Made by a program: the position numbers and the translations under genes
Shown: positions 8,804-17,348 of the stretch, piece by piece
Layout of the letters: each line of letters begins with the position of its first letter
Position numbering within the stretch: the stretch's first letter is position 1
The notes under the pieces: model-generated
Database searches by the model: none
What the model was told of the DNA's origin: nothing
Seen by the model: only the letters and a program-made list of their open reading frames with translations
Source: Kutzneria sp. CA-103260
GTDB taxonomy: Bacteria; Actinomycetota; Actinomycetes; Mycobacteriales; Pseudonocardiaceae
Assembly (NCBI RefSeq): GCF_018263855.1
Contig: NZ_CP073318.1
Coordinates: 6,014,001 to 6,078,000 of the forward strand
DNA: 64,000 nucleotides
Reading direction: 5' to 3'

Positions 8804-9796
8804 TTGAACGTGTCGATCACCGGCGTCACCGCCTACCTACCGCCCACGCTGGTCACGGACCAGGCTGTGGAAGCCAGGATCACCGGCTACACACCCCGAC
8901 CGGGCGCGATCGGGAAGCTCAGCGGCGTCCGGACCAGGCATCGAGCCGATCCCGGCGACCAGGCTTCGGACCTGGCCGTGCACGCCGCCGACAAGTTGCT
9001 GCACGGCCTGGGCGTCGCCCCAGGTGAGCTGGACCTGATCGTGTTCGCCGCGGCCGCCCAGGACGTGGTCGAGCCGGCCACCGCGCACATCGTGGCGGCC
9101 AAGCTGGGCGCGAGGTGCCCGGTGTTCGACGTCAAGAACGCCTGCAACAGCTTCCTCAACGGCGTCCAGGTCGCCGAGGCGTTCATCCGCGGCGGCCAGT
9201 ACCGGCGAATCCTGGTGTGCAGCGGGGAAACCGGCAGCCGGGTGGCGCGCTGGTCGGTGGCCGACCGCGCCCAGTTCGCCGATTCCCTGGCCGGGTACAC
9301 CCTGTCCGACGCGGGCGCTGCGATGGTGTTGGAGACGTCGTTGCGCCCCGGCATCTTCTACCGCGACTTCACGGCCGACTCGTCGAGCTGGCACGTCAGC
9401 TCCATTCCCGGCAGCGGCTGCGCCGAGACCCACGACCCACGGCGGGACGGCTACATCCGCGGCGACGGCCGGGCCCTGCTGGAGTCGGTGGCCGGGCACC
9501 TGCGGCCGCAGCTGGACCGCGCGCTGGCGGTGACCGGCCTGAGTCGAGAGGACTTCGCGGTCTTCTGCGTGCACCAGGTCGCGACGCCGTATCTGCGCGC
9601 ACTGCAGGAGATTGCCGACATTCCGGAGGAGAAGCTCGTGGTGACCATCGCCGAGCACGGCAACGTCGCCTCGTGCAGCATCCCGCTCCAGTTGAGCCTC
9701 GCCCTCGAGTCGGGCCGGTGCGGCCCCGGGGACAAGGTCGCCTTCATCGGTCTCGCCGGCGGCACCAGCATCGGCATCGTGTTCGTGGAGCTGTGA
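8804..9796 (+). CDS. OleA-like thiolase-superfamily condensing enzyme (KAS III fold)
   Basis: This 330-aa protein carries Cys114 (KNACNSFLNG), His257 (VHQVATP) and Asn287 (EHGNVASCSIPL), the KAS III triad. It also has QDVVEPATA with Glu90 placed 24 residues before the Cys. That Glu and the FDVKNACNSFLNG block resemble OleA, which joins two acyl-CoAs head to head without decarboxylation using a Glu base; in characterised OleA the Cys-to-His and His-to-Asn spacings are 142 and 30, here 143 and 30. I chose TTG 8804 because GAGAAAGG (8788-8795) sits 8 nt upstream; GTG 8795 would overlap that site. The alternative is an ordinary FabH-like starter synthase. Confidence 0.8.
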   Translation: MNVSITGVTAYLPPTLVTDQAVEARITGYTPRPGAIGKLSGVRTRHRADPGDQASDLAVHAADKLLHGLGVAPGELDLIVFAAAAQDVVEPATAHIVAAKLGARCPVFDVKNACNSFLNGVQVAEAFIRGGQYRRILVCSGETGSRVARWSVADRAQFADSLAGYTLSDAGAAMVLETSLRPGIFYRDFTADSSSWHVSSIPGSGCAETHDPRRDGYIRGDGRALLESVAGHLRPQLDRALAVTGLSREDFAVFCVHQVATPYLRALQEIADIPEEKLVVTIAEHGNVASCSIPLQLSLALESGRCGPGDKVAFIGLAGGTSIGIVFVEL

Positions 9797-9798
9797 TC

Positions 9799-10557
9799 AT
9801 GGCCAACACCCTGTGGGTTGTCATTCCCGCCTTCAACGAGGCCAAGTGGATCGGGAGCACGCTGGCGTCGCTGGCCGGCCAGCGGCACGCCGCGTTCACC
9901 GTGCTGGTGGTGGACAACGCCTCCACCGACGGGACCGCCGACGTGGTCCGTCGGTTCGCCGACGAGCACCGTGGGATGGACGTGCGCGTGATCACCGAGA
10001 CGCAGAAGGGCACCGGCGCCGCCTGCGACACCGGTTTCCGGCACGCCATCGCCAACGGGGCGACGCAGCTGGCCCGGACCGACGCCGACTGCCTGCTCCA
10101 TCCACAGTGGACGGCGGCGGCGTTGCGGGCCTTCGCGTCCGGGCTGGAGATGGTCGGCGGCCGGCTGAAGGCCCGCACCGACGACTACCCGGTCACTGTG
10201 TGGGAGAAGGCGGTGCTGGCCTTCCTGATCCACGCGGGCGCGCTGGCCGCCCGGTTCCGGCGCGAGCACCGCGGGCCGCAGTTCCTCGGCCCCTATGTGT
10301 TGTGCACCGGCGGGAACAGCGCGATCACCGCCGATCTCTACGAGCGGTGCGGCGGCTATCCCCGAACATCCATCGAGGAGGATCACGAGGACCGCACGCT
10401 GATGAACCGGGTCCGGCAGGTCACCCGGGCGTACGGGCGACGTCGGGACATGGTGGTGTACTGGTCGATGCGCCGCACGAAGGCCTGGGGCGTGCGCAAC
10501 ACCCTGAACTGGTACACCGACCACAGCTACCGTCCCGAGGTCGTGGACGTCCGGTGA
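9799..10557 (+). CDS. Family 2 glycosyltransferase
   Basis: This 252-aa GT-A-fold protein begins with WVVIPAFNEAKWIG and has VVDNASTDGT and the metal-binding region ARTDADCLLHP. The SIEEDHEDRTLMNRV block looks like the ED acidic segment of processive or dolichol-phosphate-type GT2 enzymes. One weakly hydrophobic stretch lies near residues 140-150. ATG 9799 is preceded by GGAG at 9787-9790. It sits inside the lipid-type operon, so it probably adds a sugar to the lipid product or to a carrier. No sugar-nucleotide biosynthesis genes are nearby. The P450 start overlaps its stop (GTGA). Confidence 0.85.
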   Translation: MANTLWVVIPAFNEAKWIGSTLASLAGQRHAAFTVLVVDNASTDGTADVVRRFADEHRGMDVRVITETQKGTGAACDTGFRHAIANGATQLARTDADCLLHPQWTAAALRAFASGLEMVGGRLKARTDDYPVTVWEKAVLAFLIHAGALAARFRREHRGPQFLGPYVLCTGGNSAITADLYERCGGYPRTSIEEDHEDRTLMNRVRQVTRAYGRRRDMVVYWSMRRTKAWGVRNTLNWYTDHSYRPEVVDVR

Positions 10558-11735
10558 GCGCGACGTGGCATGAGCTCGGCGTGCAGCTGGCCGCACATCC
10601 GTTGGCGTACCCGGTGATCCGGACGCTGGGCCGGGTCGGCCCGGTGGTGCGGGTGCCCGGGCTCGGGGTGATGGTCAACGACGCCCGGCTGGCCCGGCAG
10701 GTGCTCACCGACCCGAAGACCTTCCGCACCGGCGGTGGCGGCGAGGCCGATCTGTGGACGCCGGTGTTCGGCCCTTCGATGCTGGTCAACATGGACGGCC
10801 CCGAACATCGGGCGATGCGCCGCAAGCTCGCGGAGTTCTTCACACCGGCCTATGTCAAACAGCTCTGCGCCGACGTGCTTGACGAACAGGTGGACCGGAT
10901 GGCCGCCCGGCTGCGGCTGGGCGAGCCGGTGGACGTGGTGGACGCGACCAAGGTCATGTCCGGCGCGGTCACCAGCGCGCTGGTCGGGCTCACCGTCACC
11001 GGGTCGGCGCTGGAGCGCGAGGCCGGCTACCGGCGGCTGACCCACCAGTCGGAGCTGATCACCGGCATGGTCAAGCTGGGCCGGTTGAGCCTTACCCCGC
11101 AACAGATCGCCAAGGCGCGGGCGATCGCCGACGAGGTCGGCGCGGCGGCGTCGGCCGCCTGGGTGGCCGGCGACGAGAACACCGCCGTCGGCCGGATGCG
11201 CCACTTCGGACTGTCCGAAGTGGAGGCCCGTGGGCTGGCTTCGGCCTTCCTCATCGCCGGCACCGAGACCATTTCCAGCCTGGTGCCCCGACTGGTCGCG
11301 CTGCTGCACGATCACGGCGTGCTGCCGACGGTGGCCGATGCGTTGCGCGCGGGCGACACCGGGCCGTTGAACGCGGCGATCGACGAGACCTCCCGACTCG
11401 TCACGCCCGCGCCGATCATCCTGCGCAATGCGGCCCTGCCCGGCCGGGTCGGCGACGTCCGGGTCCTGCCCGGGGACCGGGTGGTCGTGTCCACCCTCAA
11501 CTGCGCCAAGGCCTACGGCCGTTTCGACCTGGGCCGGGCCCACCCGCCGGAGCTGCGCCGGCTGTGGTTCGGCGCGGGCCCGCACTTCTGCCTCGGCTAT
11601 CCGCTGGCCATGGCCGAGATCCACGCCATCGTCGGGGCGCTGCTCGAACAGAGCCCGCTGCGGATCACCGGGCGCAAGGCGGCTCGCGGCGTGCTCTTCC
11701 CCGCCTACCAACGACTGGAGGTCAGCCGAGCGTGA
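10554..11735 (+). CDS. Cytochrome P450 monooxygenase
   Basis: This 393-aa soluble bacterial P450 has the I-helix oxygen-activation motif AGTET (235-239), the K-helix ExxR motif (Glu278-Arg281) and the heme-binding loop FGAGPHFCLG with Cys346 as axial thiolate. It would hydroxylate or otherwise oxidise the acyl chain or the final product, using an external ferredoxin and reductase. GTG 10554 is coupled to the glycosyltransferase by a GTGA overlap, and its stop is coupled to the adenylate-enzyme start at 11732. No ferredoxin gene is in the cluster; a ferredoxin reductase lies far away at 35831. Confidence 0.92.
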   Translation: MSATWHELGVQLAAHPLAYPVIRTLGRVGPVVRVPGLGVMVNDARLARQVLTDPKTFRTGGGGEADLWTPVFGPSMLVNMDGPEHRAMRRKLAEFFTPAYVKQLCADVLDEQVDRMAARLRLGEPVDVVDATKVMSGAVTSALVGLTVTGSALEREAGYRRLTHQSELITGMVKLGRLSLTPQQIAKARAIADEVGAAASAAWVAGDENTAVGRMRHFGLSEVEARGLASAFLIAGTETISSLVPRLVALLHDHGVLPTVADALRAGDTGPLNAAIDETSRLVTPAPIILRNAALPGRVGDVRVLPGDRVVVSTLNCAKAYGRFDLGRAHPPELRRLWFGAGPHFCLGYPLAMAEIHAIVGALLEQSPLRITGRKAARGVLFPAYQRLEVSRA

Positions 11736-13249
11736 TCGACATTGTGAACGCCGTCCTGGCGCAGGCGTCGACCAGGCCGGACGAGGTGGCCATCGTCGAC
11801 AAGGACGGGGCGGTCACGACCTTCGGCGAGCTGCACGACCAAGTGGTCGCGGTTCGGAATGGCCTGCGCGCACGCGGAATGCAGGACGGCGACGGCGTGT
11901 TGTTCGCGGTGCGTACCTCGGCAGCCGGTGTCGCCCTGTTCCTCGGAGTGCTGGCGGCGGGCGGCGTGCTGATCACCGCGGACACCGCGGTCGGGCCGGA
12001 ACTGGTTGCCGCACGGATGCGGGCGTACCGGCCGCGCTGGCTCGTCGCCGAGTCGGTGCTCTATCCGGCCAGCGTGTTCGGGCCGATGCGCTCGCTCTGT
12101 CGTCGCCGGGGCTGGTCGGTGCCGGATCTCCGCCAGGCGATCGCCGATCCGTCGATTCGGCACGTCTACAGTGGACGATGGCTGCCCGGTGTGCCCTGGG
12201 GTGCGGTCAAGGTTGGCGACCTGTCCGGCGACAAGCCATCCACACTGCCTGATCTGGACGCGCCCGCGTTGATCGTGTTCACCTCGGGCACCACCGAGCG
12301 TCCCAAGGGTGTCGTGCACACCCTGCGGACGCTGACCAATGCGGTGTACCTGCTCGCCGGACATTTTCCCTTTGCGGAAGGCGATGTCATGCACACCGAC
12401 GGCATCGTCGCCGGACTGCCGGCACTGGTCAGCGGCGCACGGCTGTCGCTGGCCGCACCCGAGCGCTTCGCCCAGGACTTGGTCGACCGCAAGGTGACCC
12501 ACGCCTACGGAGTTCCGGTGCAGCTGGCCGAAGTGTTCGACGTGTTGCCGAAGTGGCCCGAGCATGTGCGCTACCTGTTGATGGGCTCGGCCCCAGCCGC
12601 CCCGGCGGTGCTGCGGCAGGCGATGAGCGCGGTCCCCGACGGCCAGGTGCTCTCGATCTATGCGATGACCGAGGCAATCCCCATCGCGGTCGGGCGGGCC
12701 GAGGACAAGCTCGCGCACACCGAACAGGGCCACGCCGGCGACCTGCTCGGCGAGCTGTCAAACGGGGTCACCGCGCGGATCGCCGAGGACGGCGAGCTGC
12801 TGGTGACTGGTCCGAGCGTCTGCCGGGGCTATCTCGGCGAGCCGACGCTGGCCGAACTGCCCACCGGGGACCTGGCCCGGCTGGACGAGCGGGGCCGGAT
12901 CATCATGCTGGGGCGCAAGAAGGACATGCTGATCAGGGGCTCGTACAACATCTACCCCGGCCTCTACGAGCCGTCCATCGCCCTGCTGCCCGGGGTGCGG
13001 GAGGCGGCCATGGTCGGCCTGCCCGACCCGGTGACCGAGGACGAGACCGTGGTGCTGGCGGTGGTGGCCGACGAGGGCGTGGACGCCGAGGCGCTGACGC
13101 GGCGTTTGCGAAGGCAGCTGCCCGACGTCATCGACGCCGAGGCGGTGCCGGACCGGATCGTGGTGCTCGACGAGTTGCCGCGCTCGGGCCGTTCCCGCAA
13201 GCTCGATCGTCCAGGGTTGCGGGCCGTGCTGGCCGGGCCGGCCACGTGA
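11732..13249 (+). CDS. OleC/LstC-like AMP-forming enzyme (candidate beta-lactone synthetase)
   Basis: This 505-aa ANL-superfamily protein has the P-loop TSGTTERPKG (184-193; note Glu189 where acyl-CoA ligases usually have Gly), a YAMTEAIPIA block with Thr313-Glu314, and the catalytic C-terminal Lys490 in SRKLDR. The TEA(I/L)P(I/V) form is typical of OleC, which adenylates the hydroxyl-acid product of OleD and closes a beta-lactone, and less so of fatty acyl-CoA ligases. The context agrees: an OleA-like enzyme is upstream and an OleD-like reductase is translationally coupled downstream (GTGA at 13246). An ordinary fatty-acid ligase charging the ACP remains possible. Confidence 0.8.
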   Translation: MIDIVNAVLAQASTRPDEVAIVDKDGAVTTFGELHDQVVAVRNGLRARGMQDGDGVLFAVRTSAAGVALFLGVLAAGGVLITADTAVGPELVAARMRAYRPRWLVAESVLYPASVFGPMRSLCRRRGWSVPDLRQAIADPSIRHVYSGRWLPGVPWGAVKVGDLSGDKPSTLPDLDAPALIVFTSGTTERPKGVVHTLRTLTNAVYLLAGHFPFAEGDVMHTDGIVAGLPALVSGARLSLAAPERFAQDLVDRKVTHAYGVPVQLAEVFDVLPKWPEHVRYLLMGSAPAAPAVLRQAMSAVPDGQVLSIYAMTEAIPIAVGRAEDKLAHTEQGHAGDLLGELSNGVTARIAEDGELLVTGPSVCRGYLGEPTLAELPTGDLARLDERGRIIMLGRKKDMLIRGSYNIYPGLYEPSIALLPGVREAAMVGLPDPVTEDETVVLAVVADEGVDAEALTRRLRRQLPDVIDAEAVPDRIVVLDELPRSGRSRKLDRPGLRAVLAGPAT

Positions 13250-14172
13250 GGCTCGCGGTCACCGGGGCGACCGGTTTCGTCGGCGGCGAGGTGTGCCGGG
13301 CGGCCGTGGCGGCGGGCTGGGAGGTGCATGCGTTCAGCCGGCGGCCAGCCACTGTCCCTGGTGCCACCTACCAATCGTGGGATCTCAACGGCACACCGCC
13401 AGCACTGTCCGACGTGGACGCTGTGGTGCACTGCGCTGCCGCCGCCACCGACGCCGGTCGGCCCAGCGAGGTCTGGGCGGCCAACGTGGCCGGCACCCGC
13501 CGGGTGCTCGACGCGTTTCCCCACGCACGCATCGTGCATGTGAGCAGTGCCAGTGTGTACGACCCGTTCCGCCCGGCCGTGCGAGCGACCGAAGCGGAGG
13601 CGCCAGTACCGCGATATCTCAACGCCTACGGCGCATCGAAGGCCGCCGCCGAGCGAATTGTGCTGGCTGCCCGCCGCGACACCGTGATCCTTCGCCCGCA
13701 CGCCGTCTACGGTCCCGGCGACACCACCCTGGTGCCGAGGCTGCTGGAGAACATCCGCGCCGGCCGTCTTCTCGTCCCCGGCGACGGCCGGGCGCTGCTG
13801 AGCATGACGGCCGTCGGCAACCTCGCGCAGGCGTGCCTGCTCGCCGCCCGCAGCACGCCGACCGGCGTGTTCAACATCGCCGACAGCGACACCCTGTCGA
13901 TCGACCAGGCGCTTCGAGGCCTGCTCGCGGCCGCCGATGTCGACGCCACGCCGGTCTACCTGCCCACCCGCCTGGTCTGGCCGCTGGCGGCCGGTTTGGA
14001 AGCGGTGCAACGGTTCAGCGGCCGGCCACGGCGGATCCGCCTCAACCGGTACGTCATCAGCCAGCTCGCCATGGAGCGCACCCTGGACATCGGGGCGGCC
14101 GTCGACCGACTCGGCTACGCCCCCACGCCGACCATGTTCACCTACGGGGAACGCACTCGACAATCACCGTGA
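13246..14172 (+). CDS. OleD-like NAD(P)-dependent reductase (3-beta-HSD/epimerase-type extended SDR)
   Basis: This 308-aa Rossmann protein has GATGFVGG at residues 7-14, the catalytic Ser in VSSASVY and the Tyr128-x3-Lys132 pair (YGASK). RPHAVYGPGDTTLVPRLLE is the form seen in OleD and 3-beta-hydroxysteroid dehydrogenase relatives. In Ole and lipstatin-type pathways this enzyme reduces the 2-alkyl-3-keto acid made by OleA, giving the hydroxy acid used by OleC. It is the last gene of the plus-strand operon that starts at 7301. A strong hairpin at 14222-14278 follows. Confidence 0.82.
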   Translation: MRLAVTGATGFVGGEVCRAAVAAGWEVHAFSRRPATVPGATYQSWDLNGTPPALSDVDAVVHCAAAATDAGRPSEVWAANVAGTRRVLDAFPHARIVHVSSASVYDPFRPAVRATEAEAPVPRYLNAYGASKAAAERIVLAARRDTVILRPHAVYGPGDTTLVPRLLENIRAGRLLVPGDGRALLSMTAVGNLAQACLLAARSTPTGVFNIADSDTLSIDQALRGLLAAADVDATPVYLPTRLVWPLAAGLEAVQRFSGRPRRIRLNRYVISQLAMERTLDIGAAVDRLGYAPTPTMFTYGERTRQSP

Positions 14173-14221
14173 CGACCGACCTGTGCCCAGTGCCGCCCCG
14201 GGCGGAAACGCGCGGCCGAAC

Positions 14222-14278
14222 GCCGACTCGTGGTGGTTAGCAGATTCCCCTCTGACCTGCTATCCGCCACCAGTCGGC
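14222..14278. terminator. Long interrupted hairpin between convergent genes
   Basis: Three arm blocks pair in order: GCCGACT (14222-14228) with AGTCGGC (14272-14278), TGGTGG (14231-14236) with CCACCA (14267-14272), and TAGCAG (14238-14243) with CTGCTA (14257-14262). It lies in the 216-bp gap between the biosynthetic operon and the convergent monooxygenase gene, so it probably ends transcription from both sides. No U-tract follows. Confidence 0.5.
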
Positions 14279-14388
14279 TGTGTCGGCTCTCCCATGCCGA
14301 ACCAGTCTGACGGCGGCGGCTACCCGTCCGATATCGAACGGCTACCGGCCATCGCCGCAGCTCAGCCGGCCGGTTGGGGAAGCTTGGC

Positions 14389-15633
14389 TCAGCGGATTCG
14401 GTTGACCTGTTCCCGGGAGGCCCCGGCGGCCCGGGCGTAGCCGCCGACGATGGCGTCGAGCGCGGCCGGGTCGATGACGTCCTCGACGCGGGAGAACCCG
14501 TCCGGGGCAAGGCGCTCGACCTCGTCGATGACCCGCTCCGGGCCGCCGGTCCGGTTGCGCAGCACCACCTCGCGGGTGGCCGGCAGACGATCGTCCTGGT
14601 ACGCCCGCAAAGCGTCGACGGGATCGGTGTGCCGGGAGAGATGGTCGGCGAGGCGGGCGGCGTCGATGATGGCCTGCCCGGCGCCGTTGGAACCCATGGG
14701 GTACATGGGATGCGCGGCATCGCCCAGCAGCGTCACCCGGCGCTGCGTCCAGTACGGCAGGGGATCCCGGTCGCACATGGGGAATTCGAAGCACTCCTCG
14801 GTCGAGGTGACGAGTGCGGCGTGGTCGAGCAGCGGCAGGTGGAAGCGGCCGAGGTGCGGCACGAGGCCGGCGGGGTCGGCCCGGCGGGACCATTCCTGGC
14901 GCTGCGGCGGCGGATCGCCGTCCCGCCCGGTCTGAACGCACAGCGCCCAGTTGGTGAGCCTGGTGTCGGGAGTCGCGCCCGCAGCGATCGGGTAGACCAC
15001 GAATTTCGCCGCGTTGCCGCCGGCGATGACCGCGGAACGCCCGGTTCCGAACACCGGCCAATCCGTGGCCCCACGCCACAGCATGACGCCGTTCCACCGC
15101 GGCGCCCCCTCGGCCGGGAACAGCTGGGACCGCACTGTCGAGTGGATGCCGTCGGCAGCCACCAGCACGTCGCCACGCGCGGAGTCCACCGGCCGACCGG
15201 CGCGGTCGACGAAGTCCGCACGCACACCGGCCGTGTCCTGCTCGAAGCCGACCAGCCGCCGGCCCAGCCGCACCGCGTCCGGCCCCAGTCGTTCCAGCAC
15301 CGCCCGCAGCAGCACCGCCTGTAACCGACCGCGGTGCAGGCTGAACTGGGGCAACGAGAATCCGGCGTCGAGGCCGCAGGGCCGGCGCAGGATCACCGGC
15401 CCCAGCCGATGGGCGTAGCACAGCTCGTGGGTGCGGATCCCCACCTCGTCCAGCCGGTCCAGCAGCCCCAGAGCGGCCAGTTCCTTGACCGCGTGCGGCA
15501 ACATGTTGAACCCGACGCCCAGCTCCCGGACCTGCTCGCTCCGCTCGTGGACCACGCAGTCGAAACCGGCCCGGTGCAACGTCAGGGCCGCGCTCAGCCC
15601 ACCGATTCCCGCGCCGACGATGACGATCCGCAC
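14389..15633 (-). CDS. FAD-dependent monooxygenase (p-hydroxybenzoate hydroxylase family)
   Basis: This 414-aa class A flavoprotein has the N-terminal dinucleotide motif GAGIGGLSAA, the DG motif in AADGIHSTVR and the GD motif LLGDAAHPMYPMGSNG. Such enzymes hydroxylate or epoxidise aromatic and polyketide-type substrates with NAD(P)H. GTG 15633 is preceded by GGAAGGGGG and a 6-nt gap; an ATG at 15660 lacks a site. It faces the biosynthetic operon and lies downstream of the MFS exporter on the same strand. I infer it is a tailoring oxidase of the same pathway or a separate degradative enzyme. Confidence 0.85.
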   Translation of the reverse strand: MRIVIVGAGIGGLSAALTLHRAGFDCVVHERSEQVRELGVGFNMLPHAVKELAALGLLDRLDEVGIRTHELCYAHRLGPVILRRPCGLDAGFSLPQFSLHRGRLQAVLLRAVLERLGPDAVRLGRRLVGFEQDTAGVRADFVDRAGRPVDSARGDVLVAADGIHSTVRSQLFPAEGAPRWNGVMLWRGATDWPVFGTGRSAVIAGGNAAKFVVYPIAAGATPDTRLTNWALCVQTGRDGDPPPQRQEWSRRADPAGLVPHLGRFHLPLLDHAALVTSTEECFEFPMCDRDPLPYWTQRRVTLLGDAAHPMYPMGSNGAGQAIIDAARLADHLSRHTDPVDALRAYQDDRLPATREVVLRNRTGGPERVIDEVERLAPDGFSRVEDVIDPAALDAIVGGYARAAGASREQVNRIR

Positions 15634-15684
15634 GACCGGCCCCCTTCCGCCCCAACCCACTCTAGAACTGAACGCCCCGTCCTC

Positions 15685-15945
15685 CTACCAGCGGAAGGCG
15701 TGCGGCCTGAAGTCGGCGGTGGCGTCGTCCAGGTAGTAGGGCACGACGCAGCCGCCGGGCGACGCGTGGCACTGCTCGATCACGTGCCGGCGGTGGTTGC
15801 CGGCCGCGTTCGGGTCCCCGCCCATCCGCACGTTCACCTTGCTGGCCAACACGATGCGGTCACGCGCTCCCAGCTTGGCCAGGGCGCGGCGGAGAATCTC
15901 CTCGCTTCCCCTGGTCTTGGTCTCCCCCGTTCGTTCAGCTGCCAA
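15685..15945 (-). pseudogene. Internal fragment of an aldo/keto reductase
   Basis: This 86-codon frame (TTG start at 15945, overlapping the MFS stop by 11 bp) reads GSEEILRRALAKLGARDRIVLASKV and then NHRRHVIEQCHAS, which matches residues about 55-110 of aldo/keto reductases. The N-terminal barrel strands and everything after CHAS are missing. The remaining tail (VPYYLDDATADFRPHAFRW) has no recognisable source. It is co-directional with the MFS gene and could be translated by coupling, but an active TIM barrel is impossible at this length. I read it as a decayed gene. An intact relative lies at 46436-47449. Confidence 0.5.
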
Positions 15946-17227
15946 CGGAGCCGATCCTGTGACGCTCGGGATGACGCTGTCGGATCGGCGTGCACAGGCC
16001 GGCCAGCACGATCAGACCGAACGTCGCCCCGACGGCCAGCAGCGGGATCCGGGGGCCGAAGGCGCCGACCAGCGCGGTCAGTGTCGCCGCGCCGATGGGG
16101 CCGAGGGCGCTGTGCAGGGTCCAGAACGCGGCCGTGACCCGGCCGAGCAGGCGGTCCGGGGTGACCATCTGCCGCAGTGACATCGAGCAGATGCCGCCCA
16201 GCGCCATGCCGGCGCTGTAGACCAGGCCGGCCCCGGCCGCGACCACGACGTCGCCGGTGGTGCCGAACACCGCGATGGACGCGCCGATCAGCACGCACGC
16301 ACCGAGCCAGCAGGCCCCGAAACCGAGCGACTGACGCATCCGCGCGGTCAGCGCCGCGCCCAGGACGGTGCCGACGCCGGTGAGGGCGAGCACCACACCG
16401 ACGCCCTGATCGCCCTGCCCCAACTGGTTTCGGACGTAGAAGATGAACACGTCGGTCAGGCCCAAGCTGAGGAACGTGATCACGGTCAGCAGCATGGTCA
16501 GCGCCCGCAACACCGGTGTGCGCCAAAGGAAGCGAATGCCGTCGAGGAAACTGGACCGGACGTCCCGCCAGCGCATCGCCACCTCCGGCGGGGTGTGTGG
16601 CACTCGCAGCCGGATCAGCGACAGCCCCAGCACCGAGATCGCGAAGCTGACCGCGTCAAGTCCGATCGCCGTGGTGGCCCCGAAAGTCGCGGTGATCAGG
16701 CCGGCCAGCGGTGGCCCGAGCACCGCCGCGATGGCGTTGGTGGTCTCCAGCCGGCTGTTGGCCCGCACGATCTGGTCCCGGTCCACCAGGTTGGCCACCG
16801 CCGTCACGTAGCCGACCTGGAACAGCATGCTGAACACCGAGGCGACGCCCATCACCAGGTACAGCGGCCAGATCCGCGGGCTGAACAACCAGTACACCGG
16901 CACGGCCCCGTAGAGCACCGCCCGCGCCACGTCGCACAGCACCAGCAGCCGTCGCCGGTCCACCCGGTCCACGATCATGCCGGCGAACAGGCCCGTGACG
17001 ACGGTGCCGACGCCGGCGATGCCGGTCAGCAGGCCCATCTGCCCCACCGAGCCCGTCGCCTTGAGCACCAGCAGCGGCAACGCGACCATCGCGAACGAGT
17101 CCCCCAGCGCGGACAGTGTCTGCACCAGCCAGAAGACGCCGAAATCGCGATCCCGCCACAGTGCGTCGCGCCCAGCCGCCACCCTGTCCCCCACCCCGTC
17201 AGCCGTCAACTGACCCCATCGTGGCAC
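15935..17227 (-). CDS. MFS transporter, EntS/MacA-type drug exporter family (MFS_3)
   Basis: This 430-aa protein has about 12 hydrophobic segments beginning at DFGVFWLVQTLSALGDS (residues 28-44) and the loop 2-3 basic motif DRVDRRRLLVLCD. The family exports siderophores, macrolides and lipophilic compounds by proton antiport. It lies beside the biosynthetic cluster, so it is a good candidate exporter or self-resistance pump. The start is uncertain: GTG 17227 directly abuts an inverted repeat, while GTG 17182 has GGGGGA 4 nt upstream. Confidence 0.85.
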   Translation of the reverse strand: MPRWGQLTADGVGDRVAAGRDALWRDRDFGVFWLVQTLSALGDSFAMVALPLLVLKATGSVGQMGLLTGIAGVGTVVTGLFAGMIVDRVDRRRLLVLCDVARAVLYGAVPVYWLFSPRIWPLYLVMGVASVFSMLFQVGYVTAVANLVDRDQIVRANSRLETTNAIAAVLGPPLAGLITATFGATTAIGLDAVSFAISVLGLSLIRLRVPHTPPEVAMRWRDVRSSFLDGIRFLWRTPVLRALTMLLTVITFLSLGLTDVFIFYVRNQLGQGDQGVGVVLALTGVGTVLGAALTARMRQSLGFGACWLGACVLIGASIAVFGTTGDVVVAAGAGLVYSAGMALGGICSMSLRQMVTPDRLLGRVTAAFWTLHSALGPIGAATLTALVGAFGPRIPLLAVGATFGLIVLAGLCTPIRQRHPERHRIGSVGS

Positions 17228-17249
17228 GGCGGACCGGGCACGGTCCGCC
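17228..17249. promoter_or_regulatory. 8-bp inverted repeat immediately upstream of the MFS gene
   Basis: GGCGGACC (17228-17235) and GGTCCGCC (17242-17249) flank a 6-nt centre. The repeat touches the annotated GTG of the MFS gene. It could be a repressor operator for an efflux gene. If translation starts at 17182, it would lie in the leader. Confidence 0.4.
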
Positions 17250-17348
17250 GGTTCACCAGGGCGGGAATCACCCGACTAAAGGATTGTTGACGAAGGGTGG
17301 TGGAGCGTGTCTAGTCGTCGTGACGACAGACTTCCTCTGGAGGGGCAC

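Noticed and set aside
15964..15997. Full aldo/keto reductase ending at 15685
   Set aside because: Upstream sequence encodes the end of the MFS protein; only about 50 residues match the reductase fold.
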